Assembly: GCF_014502795.1 (NCBI RefSeq)
Contig: NZ_JACVHF010000002.1
Location: forward strand, 124,001 to 188,000
Reading direction: 5' to 3'
DNA length: 64,000 nucleotides
Source: Heliobacterium chlorum
GTDB taxonomy: Bacteria; Bacillota; Desulfitobacteriia; Heliobacteriales; Heliobacteriaceae
The first letter of the stretch is position 1, and each line of letters opens with the position of its first letter. The notes under the pieces are model-generated. The model saw only the letters and a list, made by a program, of their open reading frames with translations. It did no database searches and had not been told where the DNA came from. Shown piece after piece: positions 1-8,529 of this stretch. Both the position numbers and the translations under genes were made by a program.

Positions 1-1
1 G

Positions 2-64
2 TGCAAACATTACTTTGCCGGTGACATTGAGGCGACACTTGAACTTGTATACTTGGAGGGGTAA
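2..64 (+). CDS. C-terminal end of an upstream gene (partial)
   Basis: Reading from base 2, the frame is open for 20 codons and stops with TAA just before the next gene. The stop overlaps the GGAGGGG ribosome binding site of the CheY gene, the spacing expected of an operon. The short peptide (ending ATLELVYLEG) is too small to identify. Another frame is also open here, so this is a context-based call. Confidence 0.4.
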   Translation, partial: CKHYFAGDIEATLELVYLEG

Positions 65-66
65 GC

Positions 67-426
67 ATGATAAAAAGAATTCTGCTCGTTGACGATTCTC
101 CCTTGATCCATAACTTGTTGCGGAAGACATTAGAAAAACATGGTTATGAGGTTGCAGGCGATGCTATGAATGGAAAAGAAGCTGTGGAACTATTCACCCA
201 ATTATCACCGGATTTAGTTTTTATGGATATCACCATGCCGATCATTGATGGATTGGAAGCGGCGAAAGCGATTAAAAGTCAACAGCCGACGGCGAAAATC
301 ATCATGTTAAGTGCCATGGGCGATGAGGAAATCGTGTCGCAAGCCAAAGCCCTCGGCATCGATATCTTCCTGCAAAAACCCTTTGATGATTACAAGATTA
401 TTAGCGCAATTGCTAAAGTAATTTAA
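67..426 (+). CDS. cheY: CheY-like single-domain response regulator
   Basis: This 119-residue protein is a bare receiver domain without an output domain. It has the acidic pair near residues 9-10 (VDDS), the phospho-acceptor Asp in VFMDITMP near residue 53, and the Lys of the QKPF motif near the C-terminus. Such proteins carry the signal from CheA to the flagellar switch or act as phosphate sinks. The ribosome binding site GGAGGGG lies just upstream. Two CheX-type phosphatases follow within 20 bases, so this CheY is their likely substrate. The family is certain; its specific target is inferred. Confidence 0.9.
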   Translation: MIKRILLVDDSPLIHNLLRKTLEKHGYEVAGDAMNGKEAVELFTQLSPDLVFMDITMPIIDGLEAAKAIKSQQPTAKIIMLSAMGDEEIVSQAKALGIDIFLQKPFDDYKIISAIAKVI

Positions 427-440
427 GGGGGGCAGCCTCT

Positions 441-911
441 ATGGATATGCGCATGACCGTGCCTTTTGTGGAAGCATTACAGGATATCTTCAAACAAATG
501 GCCATGATTGAAGCTCAAACCGATGGTGAACCTTTTACCGACAATGAAGAAGTTCATTCATATGGCGTTTCTTCGATCATCACGTTCGCTGGAAAAATCA
601 AAGGACGTTTTCTGATCGACCTAGATACGCAGGTAGCGCTGCAAGCTGCAAAGAATATAACCGGCTCAAGCTATGATTCCCCAAAAGAACAAATGGTGTT
701 GGCCGTAGTTTCTGAGATGAACAACATCATCTCCGGCAACGCCATTACAAAGCTCAATAACGAATACGGATTAAGTCTTCGATTAGCACCGCCTATCGTA
801 TTTGCCGGAACGGATGTCATTATCTCCATTCCGAAGGTCGCGTCGGCTTCGGTCACCTGTACGACCGCCTACGGAAAACTGAAAGCCAGCGTGGCGATCA
901 GCAAAGCATAG
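441..911 (+). CDS. cheX: CheX-type CheY-P phosphatase, copy 1
   Basis: This 156-residue protein belongs to the CheX/CheC family, which removes phosphate from CheY-P. The family active-site pattern E-x-x-N is visible in SEMNNIISGNA near residue 92, followed by the usual GNAI turn. There is one such motif, as in CheX, not two as in typical CheC. The start follows AAGGGGGGCAG and lies 14 bases after the cheY stop. A second CheX follows, so the unit is CheY-CheX-CheX. No membrane segment or fused domain is seen. Confidence 0.85.
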   Translation: MDMRMTVPFVEALQDIFKQMAMIEAQTDGEPFTDNEEVHSYGVSSIITFAGKIKGRFLIDLDTQVALQAAKNITGSSYDSPKEQMVLAVVSEMNNIISGNAITKLNNEYGLSLRLAPPIVFAGTDVIISIPKVASASVTCTTAYGKLKASVAISKA

Positions 912-932
912 GTACCGGAGGAGGACAGTCTC

Positions 933-1409
933 ATGGAAGATAAATACATAAGCCCCTTTTTGGAGGCCTTGAAAAACGTTATCGGTCAGTTCGGTGTGAC
1001 CGACATCCATTTTGGTAAGCCTGAACGGAAAGAGACGATGCATGTAGACACCGATATTACCGCCGTCCTAGGTTTGGTGGGAAATGTACGGGGAAACGTA
1101 GCTTACTCGATGTCTTCAGAAACGGCTAAGAAAACCGTATCGGCCATGATGTATGGCATGCCTGTGGAAGAAATCGATTCGATCGCCCGCAGTGCGATCG
1201 GAGAGATGGCCAATATGATCACTGGCAATGCCATCTCATCGAGCCTGTCCTTGTTGTTGTCTGGTGAAAAGATCACCTTCGATATTACTCCGCCGTCCAT
1301 TATCTTCGGTAAAGACATCTACTTCATCATCAGTTCCATCGAGACGGTATCTGTGCCGGTGGATACATCGATCGGCCGGATCGAGGTCAATATCGGGTTG
1401 GAAATGTAG
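933..1409 (+). CDS. cheX: CheX-type CheY-P phosphatase, copy 2
   Basis: A second CheX-family protein of 158 residues, with the active-site pattern in GEMANMITGNA near residue 92. It is only moderately similar to the copy upstream, so the pair is an old duplication. GGAGGAGG precedes the ATG. It closes the operon, since a strong terminator follows at 1488-1537. The two proteins may form a heterodimer or act on different CheY proteins; the sequence does not decide. Confidence 0.85.
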   Translation: MEDKYISPFLEALKNVIGQFGVTDIHFGKPERKETMHVDTDITAVLGLVGNVRGNVAYSMSSETAKKTVSAMMYGMPVEEIDSIARSAIGEMANMITGNAISSSLSLLLSGEKITFDITPPSIIFGKDIYFIISSIETVSVPVDTSIGRIEVNIGLEM

Positions 1410-1487
1410 AATAAGTGACGGCATTATGACCAAATCATTCACTACGCCAACAGACCCAGGCATAAGCATCAAGAAGAGCTCCTAACT

Positions 1488-1537
1488 ATGAAAAAAAGAA
1501 GCCTAGAGATGTAACATCTCCGGCTTCTTTTTTTCAT
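1488..1537. terminator. Bidirectional intrinsic terminator
   Basis: A near-perfect inverted repeat (GAAGCC-AGAGATGT against ACATCTC-GGCTTC) is flanked by an A-run on the left and a T-run on the right. It can end both the chemotaxis unit from the left and cstA from the right. Confidence 0.85.
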
Positions 1538-1590
1538 AGAAGTAAACGATTAAAGTGCCAGGACTTTTTATCGGAGGAGCAATCTATTCT

Positions 1591-3390
1591 CTACAGAGAC
1601 TTGCTCACTTCTTGTCCCGCCTTAGACCTTGACGCCGATTTAATGATGGAATACCACTTGATCAAAGCATCACCCATGACGATGACGGACAGGCCCATCA
1701 TGATAGAAGAAAGGACGGTATTCAGATAGTTGTTTGCCGGGAGGTACTGGTTGACGATAGTCCAGTAGCCGGCAGTCATGACGGAAGCGAACAGATAGAC
1801 CATCGGGACTGCTGTGACAAGGCCGTAGAGGATGTTGCCGTTGCTTCTGCGCAATACGAGACTGGTTCCAATCGCCAGAGCCAGTGAAGCCAACAATTGG
1901 TTAGATACTCCGAAGAGCGGCCATACAGTAGCGATATCGCCGCCGTAGAGCAAGTACCCCCAGAGGAAGCAGACGAGGACACTGGATCCGATGACGCCCG
2001 GTTTCCAATCGTTATCTTTTAACTTGGGAATGGCTTGACCAAAGAAGTCTTGAACGATGTACCGGGCTACCCGGGTACCTGCGTCAATCGCCGTCAAGAT
2101 GAAGACCGCTTCAAAGAGGATGGCGAAATTGTACCAGTAGGACATGAGATGATCCATGCCGGGGAGACTGGAGAAGATGGAGGCCATACCGACAGCTAGG
2201 GAGACAGCCCCGCCGGTCCGGCCGGCCAGATCCATACCGACCAATTGGGATAGATGATTGAGATCGACGATGGGCATGTTCAACTTGGCAAAGACGGCAG
2301 GAGCGGAGTTAATGGCGAAATAGTCACCAGGTTGCAGAACACAAGCTGCGATAAGAGCCATCATGCCGACGAAAGTTTCCATCAGCATACCGCCGAAACC
2401 GACTAACAGAATATCCTTTTCAGAATCAATCATCTTGGGTGTTGTTCCAGAACCAACCAGAGCGTGGAATCCGGAAATGGCGCCACAGGCGATGGTAATG
2501 GAGACGAAAGGCCAGACCGGCCCTTTGATGATGGGGCCGCCGCCGTTGATGAACTGAGTCAACGCCGGCATTTGCAAAACCGGGTTGACAAAGATGATAC
2601 CGAGAGCAAGAGCACCGATCGTACCGATCTTCATGTAGGAAGAGAGGTAATCTCGTGGAGCTAGAAGGAACCATACAGGAAGGGCAGCAGCGAAAAAGGC
2701 ATAGATAGGAAGGGCAAGTTTGATGCCTGTTTCGGAGAGGGTAAACAGGTGGCCGATCCAGGTGCCTTTGATATAAGGCCCGAAAGCTACTGCCAGGATA
2801 ATCAAGGCCATACCCAGAATTGTGGCTTCCCGAAGCTTGTCCGGGCGGGCTTTGATAATTAAGCCGATAATCATAGCGATGGGAATGGTCATTCCAACGG
2901 TGAAGGTGCCCCAAGGGTTATCTTTCAAGGCATGAACGACTACGAGGGACAGGCCGGCCATGGTGATGGTGATGGTGAAGAGGATAGCTAAACCAACAGC
3001 GAAACCAGCGATGGGGCCGATTTCTTCTTTGGCAATTTCTGATAAGGATTGACCTTTGTGTCGTACCGAAGCAAAGAGGACAACCATGTCATGGACAGCG
3101 CCACCGAGTACGGCCCCGATGAGCAGCCATAGGGTACCGGGAAGATAGCCGAATTGAGCAGCCAAGATAGGTCCGACGAGGGGACCGGCAGCAGCGATGG
3201 CAGCAAAGTGGTGACCAAAGGCGACCCATTTGTTCATCGGCACATAATCGGTACCGTTATTGAACTCGTGAGCCGGTGTTTTCCGTGCCGGATTTAGGGC
3301 GAGCACTTTGGCCGCGACGAAACCGCCATAGAAGCGGTAGGCCAAGATTAGGATGCAGGCAGTAGCAATGATCAAAGTCAATGCACTCAT
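1591..3390 (-). CDS. cstA: CstA-family carbon starvation protein (probable pyruvate transporter)
   Basis: A 599-residue polytopic membrane protein with many hydrophobic segments across its length and the CstA family blocks near the N-terminus (AYRFYGGF, then HHFAAIAAAGPLVGP). Members import pyruvate in E. coli (CstA, BtsT), probably with protons; earlier work described peptide uptake. Its start follows AAAGGGGGAAC. A LytS/LytR two-component system lies directly upstream on the same strand, and relatives of that system (BtsSR, YpdAB, B. subtilis LytST) control pyruvate carriers. Pyruvate as substrate is therefore likely but inferred. A TATAAT-like -10 lies on this strand at 3463-3468. Confidence 0.9.
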   Translation of the reverse strand: MSALTLIIATACILILAYRFYGGFVAAKVLALNPARKTPAHEFNNGTDYVPMNKWVAFGHHFAAIAAAGPLVGPILAAQFGYLPGTLWLLIGAVLGGAVHDMVVLFASVRHKGQSLSEIAKEEIGPIAGFAVGLAILFTITITMAGLSLVVVHALKDNPWGTFTVGMTIPIAMIIGLIIKARPDKLREATILGMALIILAVAFGPYIKGTWIGHLFTLSETGIKLALPIYAFFAAALPVWFLLAPRDYLSSYMKIGTIGALALGIIFVNPVLQMPALTQFINGGGPIIKGPVWPFVSITIACGAISGFHALVGSGTTPKMIDSEKDILLVGFGGMLMETFVGMMALIAACVLQPGDYFAINSAPAVFAKLNMPIVDLNHLSQLVGMDLAGRTGGAVSLAVGMASIFSSLPGMDHLMSYWYNFAILFEAVFILTAIDAGTRVARYIVQDFFGQAIPKLKDNDWKPGVIGSSVLVCFLWGYLLYGGDIATVWPLFGVSNQLLASLALAIGTSLVLRRSNGNILYGLVTAVPMVYLFASVMTAGYWTIVNQYLPANNYLNTVLSSIMMGLSVIVMGDALIKWYSIIKSASRSKAGQEVSKSL

Positions 3391-3498
3391 AACAGTTCCC
3401 CCTTTGTGTGAAAAATCGTGATAAGAGCGTAGAGCAGGATTTCATGTTTTTATATTAGTGATATTATACACAAACGTCTAGGAACCCCGTATAAAAGG

Positions 3499-3530
3499 CA
3501 AAAAAGCGTGCATAACGTGCACGCTTTCTC
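3499..3530 (-). terminator. Terminator after lytSR
   Basis: The palindrome AAAGCGTGCA-TAACG-TGCACGCTTT is followed on the minus strand by more T-rich bases. It lies between lytR and cstA and separates the regulators from the transporter gene. Confidence 0.7.
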
Positions 3531-3625
3531 ACATGGAATACATATTTCGTTTCGTAAAAATGACGATTGAATCAACCCTCTAATTGAACGCGATGGCCCC
3601 CTAGATGAAGGATTCTCCTTAGCAG

Positions 3626-4441
3626 TTAGAGCCCTAGTAGTTCTTTCAACGCTTTGGCATAATGGCGACTGACGGGCACTTCACTTTGATCATGCAAGAT
3701 AAGATTATAAGCTCCGTTAAACCAGGGGATGATTTCCCGGATGGCAGAGATATTCACTAAATAGGCCCGGTGGGTGCGGCAAAACTGATTCGCATCGAGG
3801 CGATCTTCCAACTCTTGTAGAGTCAGGTTCAATTCGAGACGTTCGTCATCGACTTTAACGACGGCTTTTCGTCCCTCCACAGTGGCGTAAAGGATCTTCG
3901 CTGTATCGACGAGTAACATCTTACCGTTCTTATTGGCAGCGACACAACGAAACAAGCGGGGGGAGGGTGGGTCTGCTTCAACTTGCCCGTGGTCTTTTGG
4001 TTCATGGTTCGAGTCACTCTTGCTTAACAACAAGCTTCGCAACTGTCCCAACTGCTCCTCCAAGCCTCTGGGATGAAGCATCCGTTCCTGAATCTGTTGC
4101 CAGGTTGTCTCCAAACGCTGCGGATCAAAAGGTTTTAAAAGATAGTCTAAAGCCCGGACTTCAAAAGCTTGAAGTGCGTAGGCATCAAAGGCTGTCGCAA
4201 ATACGACGAAAGGGAGTCGCCCCTGTTCCAACAGTCTGCGGGCTACCATTAGCCCGTCCATGTCATGCATTTGAATATCTAAAAAGAGGACGTCCACAGT
4301 GTGGGTGGACAGGAAATCCAAAGCTTCTTCACCGCTGCAAGCCTCTCCGATCACTTGGCATTCAGGCAGCTTTTCCAATAAAAAGCGCAACTCCCGCCGG
4401 GCTGGCGCTTCATCATCGACGATAAGCGTGCGAATCGGCAT
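3626..4441 (-). CDS. lytR: LytR/AlgR-family response regulator (LytTR DNA-binding domain)
   Basis: A 271-residue regulator. The N-terminal receiver domain (about 1-120) has IVDDE at the start, the phospho-acceptor in LFLDIQMHDMDG and Lys in LLKPFDP. The C-terminal part (about 165-271) is a LytTR DNA-binding domain (FCRTHRAYLVN, VPVSRHYAK). The ATG at 4441 is preferred over an upstream GTG because AGGAGG lies eight bases before it. It is the partner of LytS encoded immediately upstream. LytTR proteins bind paired direct repeats; I did not find a clear pair before cstA. Confidence 0.9.
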   Translation of the reverse strand: MPIRTLIVDDEAPARRELRFLLEKLPECQVIGEACSGEEALDFLSTHTVDVLFLDIQMHDMDGLMVARRLLEQGRLPFVVFATAFDAYALQAFEVRALDYLLKPFDPQRLETTWQQIQERMLHPRGLEEQLGQLRSLLLSKSDSNHEPKDHGQVEADPPSPRLFRCVAANKNGKMLLVDTAKILYATVEGRKAVVKVDDERLELNLTLQELEDRLDANQFCRTHRAYLVNISAIREIIPWFNGAYNLILHDQSEVPVSRHYAKALKELLGL

Positions 4442-4453
4442 TAAATCCACCTC

Positions 4454-6163
4454 CTAACCAGCCAATAAAAGGGACTGTGGAGCATCGGGAATTCGAAGGG
4501 AACAAATGGTCCCTAAACCTGGTTTCGAATCGATATGCAAGCCATAGTCTGAACCGTAAATGCTGCAGAGACGCTCATTCACATTGCGCAACCCGATGCT
4601 GCTAGAAGAGGAGGCAGAAGGCGGTCGTTCCGCAAAAAGCTGTGCCATCCGCTCAGACGTCATGCCTGCCCCGTCGTCTTCAACGGTGATAAAGACAATA
4701 TCAGCAAGCCGGTGGGCTCGAATTGTGATGGTTCCTCCCTCGTGCAGGGGAAGGAGCCCGTGACGAACAGCGTTTTCCACGAGAGGCTGCAGCAGCAAAG
4801 GCGGAACTTGGCAGTTCGCCGCATCATCGGCAATGTCGTATTCCACATGGAGGCGATCTTCAAAGCGGGCTTGTTCTAAGGCGAGGTACGATTCAATATG
4901 CCGCACTTCTTCCCGCAGTGAAACGAACTGAGCCGGTTCACGAAGATTTTTTCGAAAGAAGTCTCCCAATTGATTCAACAGCTTACGGGCTGTCTCCGGT
5001 TGAGTCCGCACATAGGAGGCGACCGTATTCAACGCATTGAAGAGAAAATGAGGGTTAATCTGGGCCTGTAAAGCACGAATTTCGGCGGTCGTTTTTAGAC
5101 GAGCTTCTTTTTCTAATTCGGCGATTTCTAACTGTGTCGAAAAGAGATGGCCTAATCCTTTCGCCAATTCTTGATCTACTAGTCCCATCTCTTTGGTACG
5201 GTATAGTTTCAGTGCGCCGACAGGCTTGTCCTTACAGAGCAAGGGGACAACAATGGAGGCGTTCAAAGAGCAGTTCGGGTGTACGCATTGGACTTCCTCT
5301 TTCGATGAGGCAACGACGGCCGTTCCTGTCGCTAAGGCTTCCGCGGTCACCCGGGTCATGATCGGTTCTCCCGGTAGATGATGATCAGCCCCCGCTCCCA
5401 CATGAGCCAAGATTTTTTCCCGATCTGTCAGTGCCACGGCGTCTAAATCAGTCATGTTCTTGACAAGTTCGGCTACGGCTTGGGCTGATGATTCCGTTAA
5501 ACCTCGCCGCAGCAAAGGCAAGGTGATATTGGCGATATGCAAGGACTTTTGAGCCACCAGGGCACCTGCCTGTTCTTCTTGGGCTCGAATATCTTGAATC
5601 AGTAGTACGAAAACGGCGATCCCTGTCGCATTGACTAGGATCATGGGCAAACCGATATGCCTAACCAGAGTCACGGCATCCTCGAAAGGTTTAGCGACGG
5701 TCAGGATGATCAGCATTTGTAATGTCTCAGCGACGAGCCCAGTGATAAAGGCGCTCAATCCATTTAAGGAATGAGGGTGGTAACGTCGAATCAGACCGCC
5801 GATCAAACCTTCTGTGACCGTGGAAAGAGCACAAGCTAGAGCAGTAAAGCCACCCATAGAGTAACGGTGAATTCCTCCGATCAGCCCAGCCCCGATACCT
5901 GCCGCAGGTCCACCGAGCAATCCGGCCAGCACCGGTCCGATGACTCGGGAGTTAGCTAAGGCACCGTCAATGGGAATCGCCGAATAGGTCCCCAAGATGG
6001 AAACGGTCCCAAAAATCCCGATCAAACGTATGACGTCGCTCGTCGTCGTTCGCTGGTAGGCAAAAAAACGACGAATGGCGGAATGTCTGGACAGAAGGAA
6101 GGCGATCGTAATTACAATCGTCATTCGTTGGGTCAAAAATAACAGGATTTGGTGTTCAAACAT
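4454..6163 (-). CDS. lytS: LytS-type membrane sensor histidine kinase
   Basis: A 569-residue sensor kinase. The N-terminal third holds the multi-helix 5TM-LYT membrane sensor, including the glycine-rich GPVLAGLLGGPAAGIGAGLIGG stretch. A GAF-like domain follows (about 205-340). The kinase core has the phospho-acceptor motif LQAQINPHFLFN near residue 371 and a HATPase domain with VENAVRHG and GLRNVNERL. I take the ATG at 6163, which has GGAGAGGAGG seven bases upstream. It is separated from lytR by a short gap. BtsS and LytS relatives sense extracellular pyruvate; that ligand is inferred here. Confidence 0.9.
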   Translation of the reverse strand: MFEHQILLFLTQRMTIVITIAFLLSRHSAIRRFFAYQRTTTSDVIRLIGIFGTVSILGTYSAIPIDGALANSRVIGPVLAGLLGGPAAGIGAGLIGGIHRYSMGGFTALACALSTVTEGLIGGLIRRYHPHSLNGLSAFITGLVAETLQMLIILTVAKPFEDAVTLVRHIGLPMILVNATGIAVFVLLIQDIRAQEEQAGALVAQKSLHIANITLPLLRRGLTESSAQAVAELVKNMTDLDAVALTDREKILAHVGAGADHHLPGEPIMTRVTAEALATGTAVVASSKEEVQCVHPNCSLNASIVVPLLCKDKPVGALKLYRTKEMGLVDQELAKGLGHLFSTQLEIAELEKEARLKTTAEIRALQAQINPHFLFNALNTVASYVRTQPETARKLLNQLGDFFRKNLREPAQFVSLREEVRHIESYLALEQARFEDRLHVEYDIADDAANCQVPPLLLQPLVENAVRHGLLPLHEGGTITIRAHRLADIVFITVEDDGAGMTSERMAQLFAERPPSASSSSSIGLRNVNERLCSIYGSDYGLHIDSKPGLGTICSLRIPDAPQSLLLAG

Positions 6164-6271
6164 GAGCGAGCCTCCTCTCCAGAAAACATACATATAACTG
6201 CAAAAGTATTCTTGAGATCAAGCGTAACAAGAAGTGAGTCTTTTCGCAAGAGGCCAGACAAGTTCCGCTTC

Positions 6272-6337
6272 TAGACAGGTGAGGAAGAGGAGGGTATAAT
6301 CGGATTGTATACCTTGCTTAGTATAACGAGTTGACAA
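6272..6337 (+). promoter_or_regulatory. bioB promoter with BirA-type operator
   Basis: A sigma-A promoter TAGACA-N17-TATAAT (6272-6277 and 6295-6300) places the start near 6307. Directly over that point lies TTGTATACC-N15-AGTTGACAA (6305-6337), an imperfect inverted repeat of the Firmicutes BirA box type. A better version occurs before bioY. Binding of biotinyl-AMP-loaded BirA here would block bioB. Confidence 0.7.
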
Positions 6338-6366
6338 ACGACGAAGACAGAGAGGAAGAACCATTT

Positions 6367-7353
6367 ATGCAAAAAAGATTACACCAAGCCGAAGAAATGG
6401 CTTTTGCCGGGAAGGGTATTGATCGAGAACTGGCCTATCAATTGGCTAAAACAGAGGGGAGCGAGATCTACGCACTGATGGACGCGGCCCGTCGGGTGAC
6501 GGAACAGTATGCTGGAAAGCATGTAGACTTGTGTTCCATCATCAATGCCCGGTCTGGGGCCTGTTCGGAAGACTGCCGGTTTTGCGCCCAATCGGCTTGG
6601 TATAATACCGACGTAGAACATTATGATCTACTTCGTGTGGAACCGATCTTAGAACGAGCTAAGGAAATGGAACAAGCCGGTGCCCATCGTTTTTCCCTCG
6701 TTACCAGCGGCAAGGGGATGAGTGACGTCGATTTGGACCAAGTTTTGTACATATATGAACAACTCCGTGTGAAGACGAACCTTCACCTCTGCGCATCTTT
6801 GGGTATTTTAACGAAGGATCAACTGCAGCGCCTCTGGAACTGTGGTGTAACCATGTATCACCACAATTTAGAGACGAGCCGCAACTTTTTTCCTAGCATT
6901 TGCACCACCCATACCTATGAAGATCGCATCGAGACGATCAAAGCAGCCCAAGCGGTGGGCATGAAGGTCTGTTCTGGCGGTATCTTCTCTATGGGTGAAA
7001 CGATCCAGGACCGCATAGACATGGCTTTTGAGTTACGCGATCTGAATATCCCTTCGATACCGATCAATATTCTCAATCCCATCGCAGGAACGCCGATGGA
7101 GGGGCAACCGGTCTTAGAACCGATGGAGATTCTTAAATCCATCGCCATCTATCGTCTCATCCTCCCGTCAGCCTATCTACGTATGGCGGGAGGGCGCGAA
7201 GGGGCATTGCGAAACTTACAGGCCTTATGTTTTATGGCAGGTGCCAATGCGGCTTTGGTCGGAAGCTATTTGACGACCAGCGGCAGAACTGTGGCAGAGG
7301 ATATTCAAATGCTGCAGGATTTGGGACGTAACGTTTCAATCTCCAAGGTATGA
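6367..7353 (+). CDS. bioB: Biotin synthase
   Basis: A 328-residue radical SAM enzyme that inserts sulfur into dethiobiotin to make biotin. The radical SAM motif CSEDCRFC lies at about residues 65-72, and the family blocks VTSGKGMSD, YHHNLETS, CSGGIFSMGE and NPIAGTPM are all present. I choose ATG 6367, which has AGAGGAAG eight bases upstream, rather than the TTG at 6331 that is part of the operator. The other biotin genes in the window, bioY and bioD, lie 13 kb away with the same type of operator. No bioA or bioF is present here. Confidence 0.97.
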   Translation: MQKRLHQAEEMAFAGKGIDRELAYQLAKTEGSEIYALMDAARRVTEQYAGKHVDLCSIINARSGACSEDCRFCAQSAWYNTDVEHYDLLRVEPILERAKEMEQAGAHRFSLVTSGKGMSDVDLDQVLYIYEQLRVKTNLHLCASLGILTKDQLQRLWNCGVTMYHHNLETSRNFFPSICTTHTYEDRIETIKAAQAVGMKVCSGGIFSMGETIQDRIDMAFELRDLNIPSIPINILNPIAGTPMEGQPVLEPMEILKSIAIYRLILPSAYLRMAGGREGALRNLQALCFMAGANAALVGSYLTTSGRTVAEDIQMLQDLGRNVSISKV

Positions 7354-7419
7354 TGACGGGCGGTCATTTCATAGACCTGAGAGCCTTCGGGGATACTGTG
7401 ACAAAAGGAGGATGGACGC

Positions 7420-7563
7420 ATGTCAGACCCCAAAAAGAGCAATCGCGGCGAGCTCCGAGCGTCAACAGATCCTGACGGGCTGGGCGAAATTGAAGAGTTA
7501 GACGTAGCCAGCAGCATTGAAGAGATAGACTCCATTCCGGAGATACAGAAGGATCCCGGCTAA
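7420..7563 (+). CDS. Small acidic hypothetical protein (47 aa)
   Basis: A short frame with a strong ribosome binding site (AAAAGGAGGA, 7404-7412) and ATG eight bases on. It ends at a TAA directly before an intrinsic terminator. The protein begins MSDPKKSNRG and is rich in Glu, Asp and Ser, with the repeated pattern IEELD / IEEID; it is probably unstructured. It lies 66 bases after bioB in the same transcript. I do not recognise it. Signals at both ends make it likely to be translated. Confidence 0.65.
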   Translation: MSDPKKSNRGELRASTDPDGLGEIEELDVASSIEEIDSIPEIQKDPG

Positions 7564-7568
7564 AAAGA

Positions 7569-7616
7569 AACAGGGAAAGCATCGCGGCACATTCGCGGTG
7601 CTTTCCCTGTTTTTTG
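7569..7616 (+). terminator. Intrinsic terminator after bioB and the small ORF
   Basis: A long stem (CAGGGAAAGCA against TGCTTTCCCTG, with an inner CGCG pair) is followed by six T. It may also serve the convergent uppP gene through its A-rich left side. Confidence 0.85.
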
Positions 7617-7623
7617 CATCCGA

Positions 7624-8433
7624 TTAGAGCAGAAAAAAAACGCCGTACACAAAGGCAACGAGAAAACGATAGTAGGCAAAAGGAGCTAGACCGATTCGTT
7701 GCAATAAGTTTAAAAACCATACGATAGCGGCCCAGGCCACGAAGAACGATACGACAAAACCGATGGCGAAGACGGGGAGATCGCTGGCGGTCAGGTACTG
7801 GTAAGATTTTATCATGTCCAGCCCTGTCGCACCGATCATCATCGGAACTGCGACGATGAAGGAGAATTCTGCAGCCACTTTAGACGTGAGACCGCCCAGC
7901 ATACCACCTGCAATGGTTGAACCGGAGCGAGAGAAGCCGGGCCACAAGGAAAGGCACTGTACTAGGCCTACCCAGAGAGCTTGACGGTAATTCATATCAT
8001 CTAAGTCGGACACAGGCCGTTTGGGACCTGTTTTCATGGCCACCAGCATGAGTATGGCACCAAGGACCAGACCGATGAGCACTGTTTGGACCGAAAAAAG
8101 ATATGTTTTGATCGCTTTGTGCACCAGCAAGCCTAAAATTGATGCCGGAAGCATAGCCACAAGCACATGCCAAAGGGTGAGTCCGCGGCCGTCAAATCGG
8201 AAACCATCGGCAAAGAGATTGAGTATCATATTTATAAAGCGCTGCCGGTAAAGCACAACGACAGCCAAGATGGCTCCTAATTGGATGAAGACCTCAAAGG
8301 TTGCTGCTTTCTCGCCGGTAAAACCGAGAAGATTTCCCACCAAAATCAAGTGACCTGTCGACGATACAGGGATGAACTCGGTCAGCCCCTCGACAATGCC
8401 TAAAACGACGGCGACAAAATACAAACTATCCAT
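7624..8433 (-). CDS. uppP: Undecaprenyl-diphosphatase
   Basis: A 269-residue membrane protein of the BacA/UppP family, which dephosphorylates undecaprenyl pyrophosphate on the outer face to recycle the lipid carrier for peptidoglycan. The two signature regions are clear: GIVEGLTEFIPVSSTGHL near residue 12 and LWPGFSRSGSTIAGG near residue 165. Several hydrophobic helices fill the rest. GGGAG precedes the ATG. It is transcribed in the same direction as cysK but shares no evident function with it. Confidence 0.95.
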   Translation of the reverse strand: MDSLYFVAVVLGIVEGLTEFIPVSSTGHLILVGNLLGFTGEKAATFEVFIQLGAILAVVVLYRQRFINMILNLFADGFRFDGRGLTLWHVLVAMLPASILGLLVHKAIKTYLFSVQTVLIGLVLGAILMLVAMKTGPKRPVSDLDDMNYRQALWVGLVQCLSLWPGFSRSGSTIAGGMLGGLTSKVAAEFSFIVAVPMMIGATGLDMIKSYQYLTASDLPVFAIGFVVSFFVAWAAIVWFLNLLQRIGLAPFAYYRFLVAFVYGVFFLL

Positions 8434-8529
8434 GACATAACTCCCATCTGAAATAAAGACTCTTTATCTACAATAGGTGAGTTATGCCGTGAAGTCAACG
8501 GGAAGAAGAATAAATATAGAAAGTTCCTA

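Noticed and set aside
6331-6366. Longer N-terminus for BioB from TTG 6331
   Set aside because: This TTG is part of the BirA-like operator. The ATG at 6367 has the better ribosome binding site and gives the usual length.
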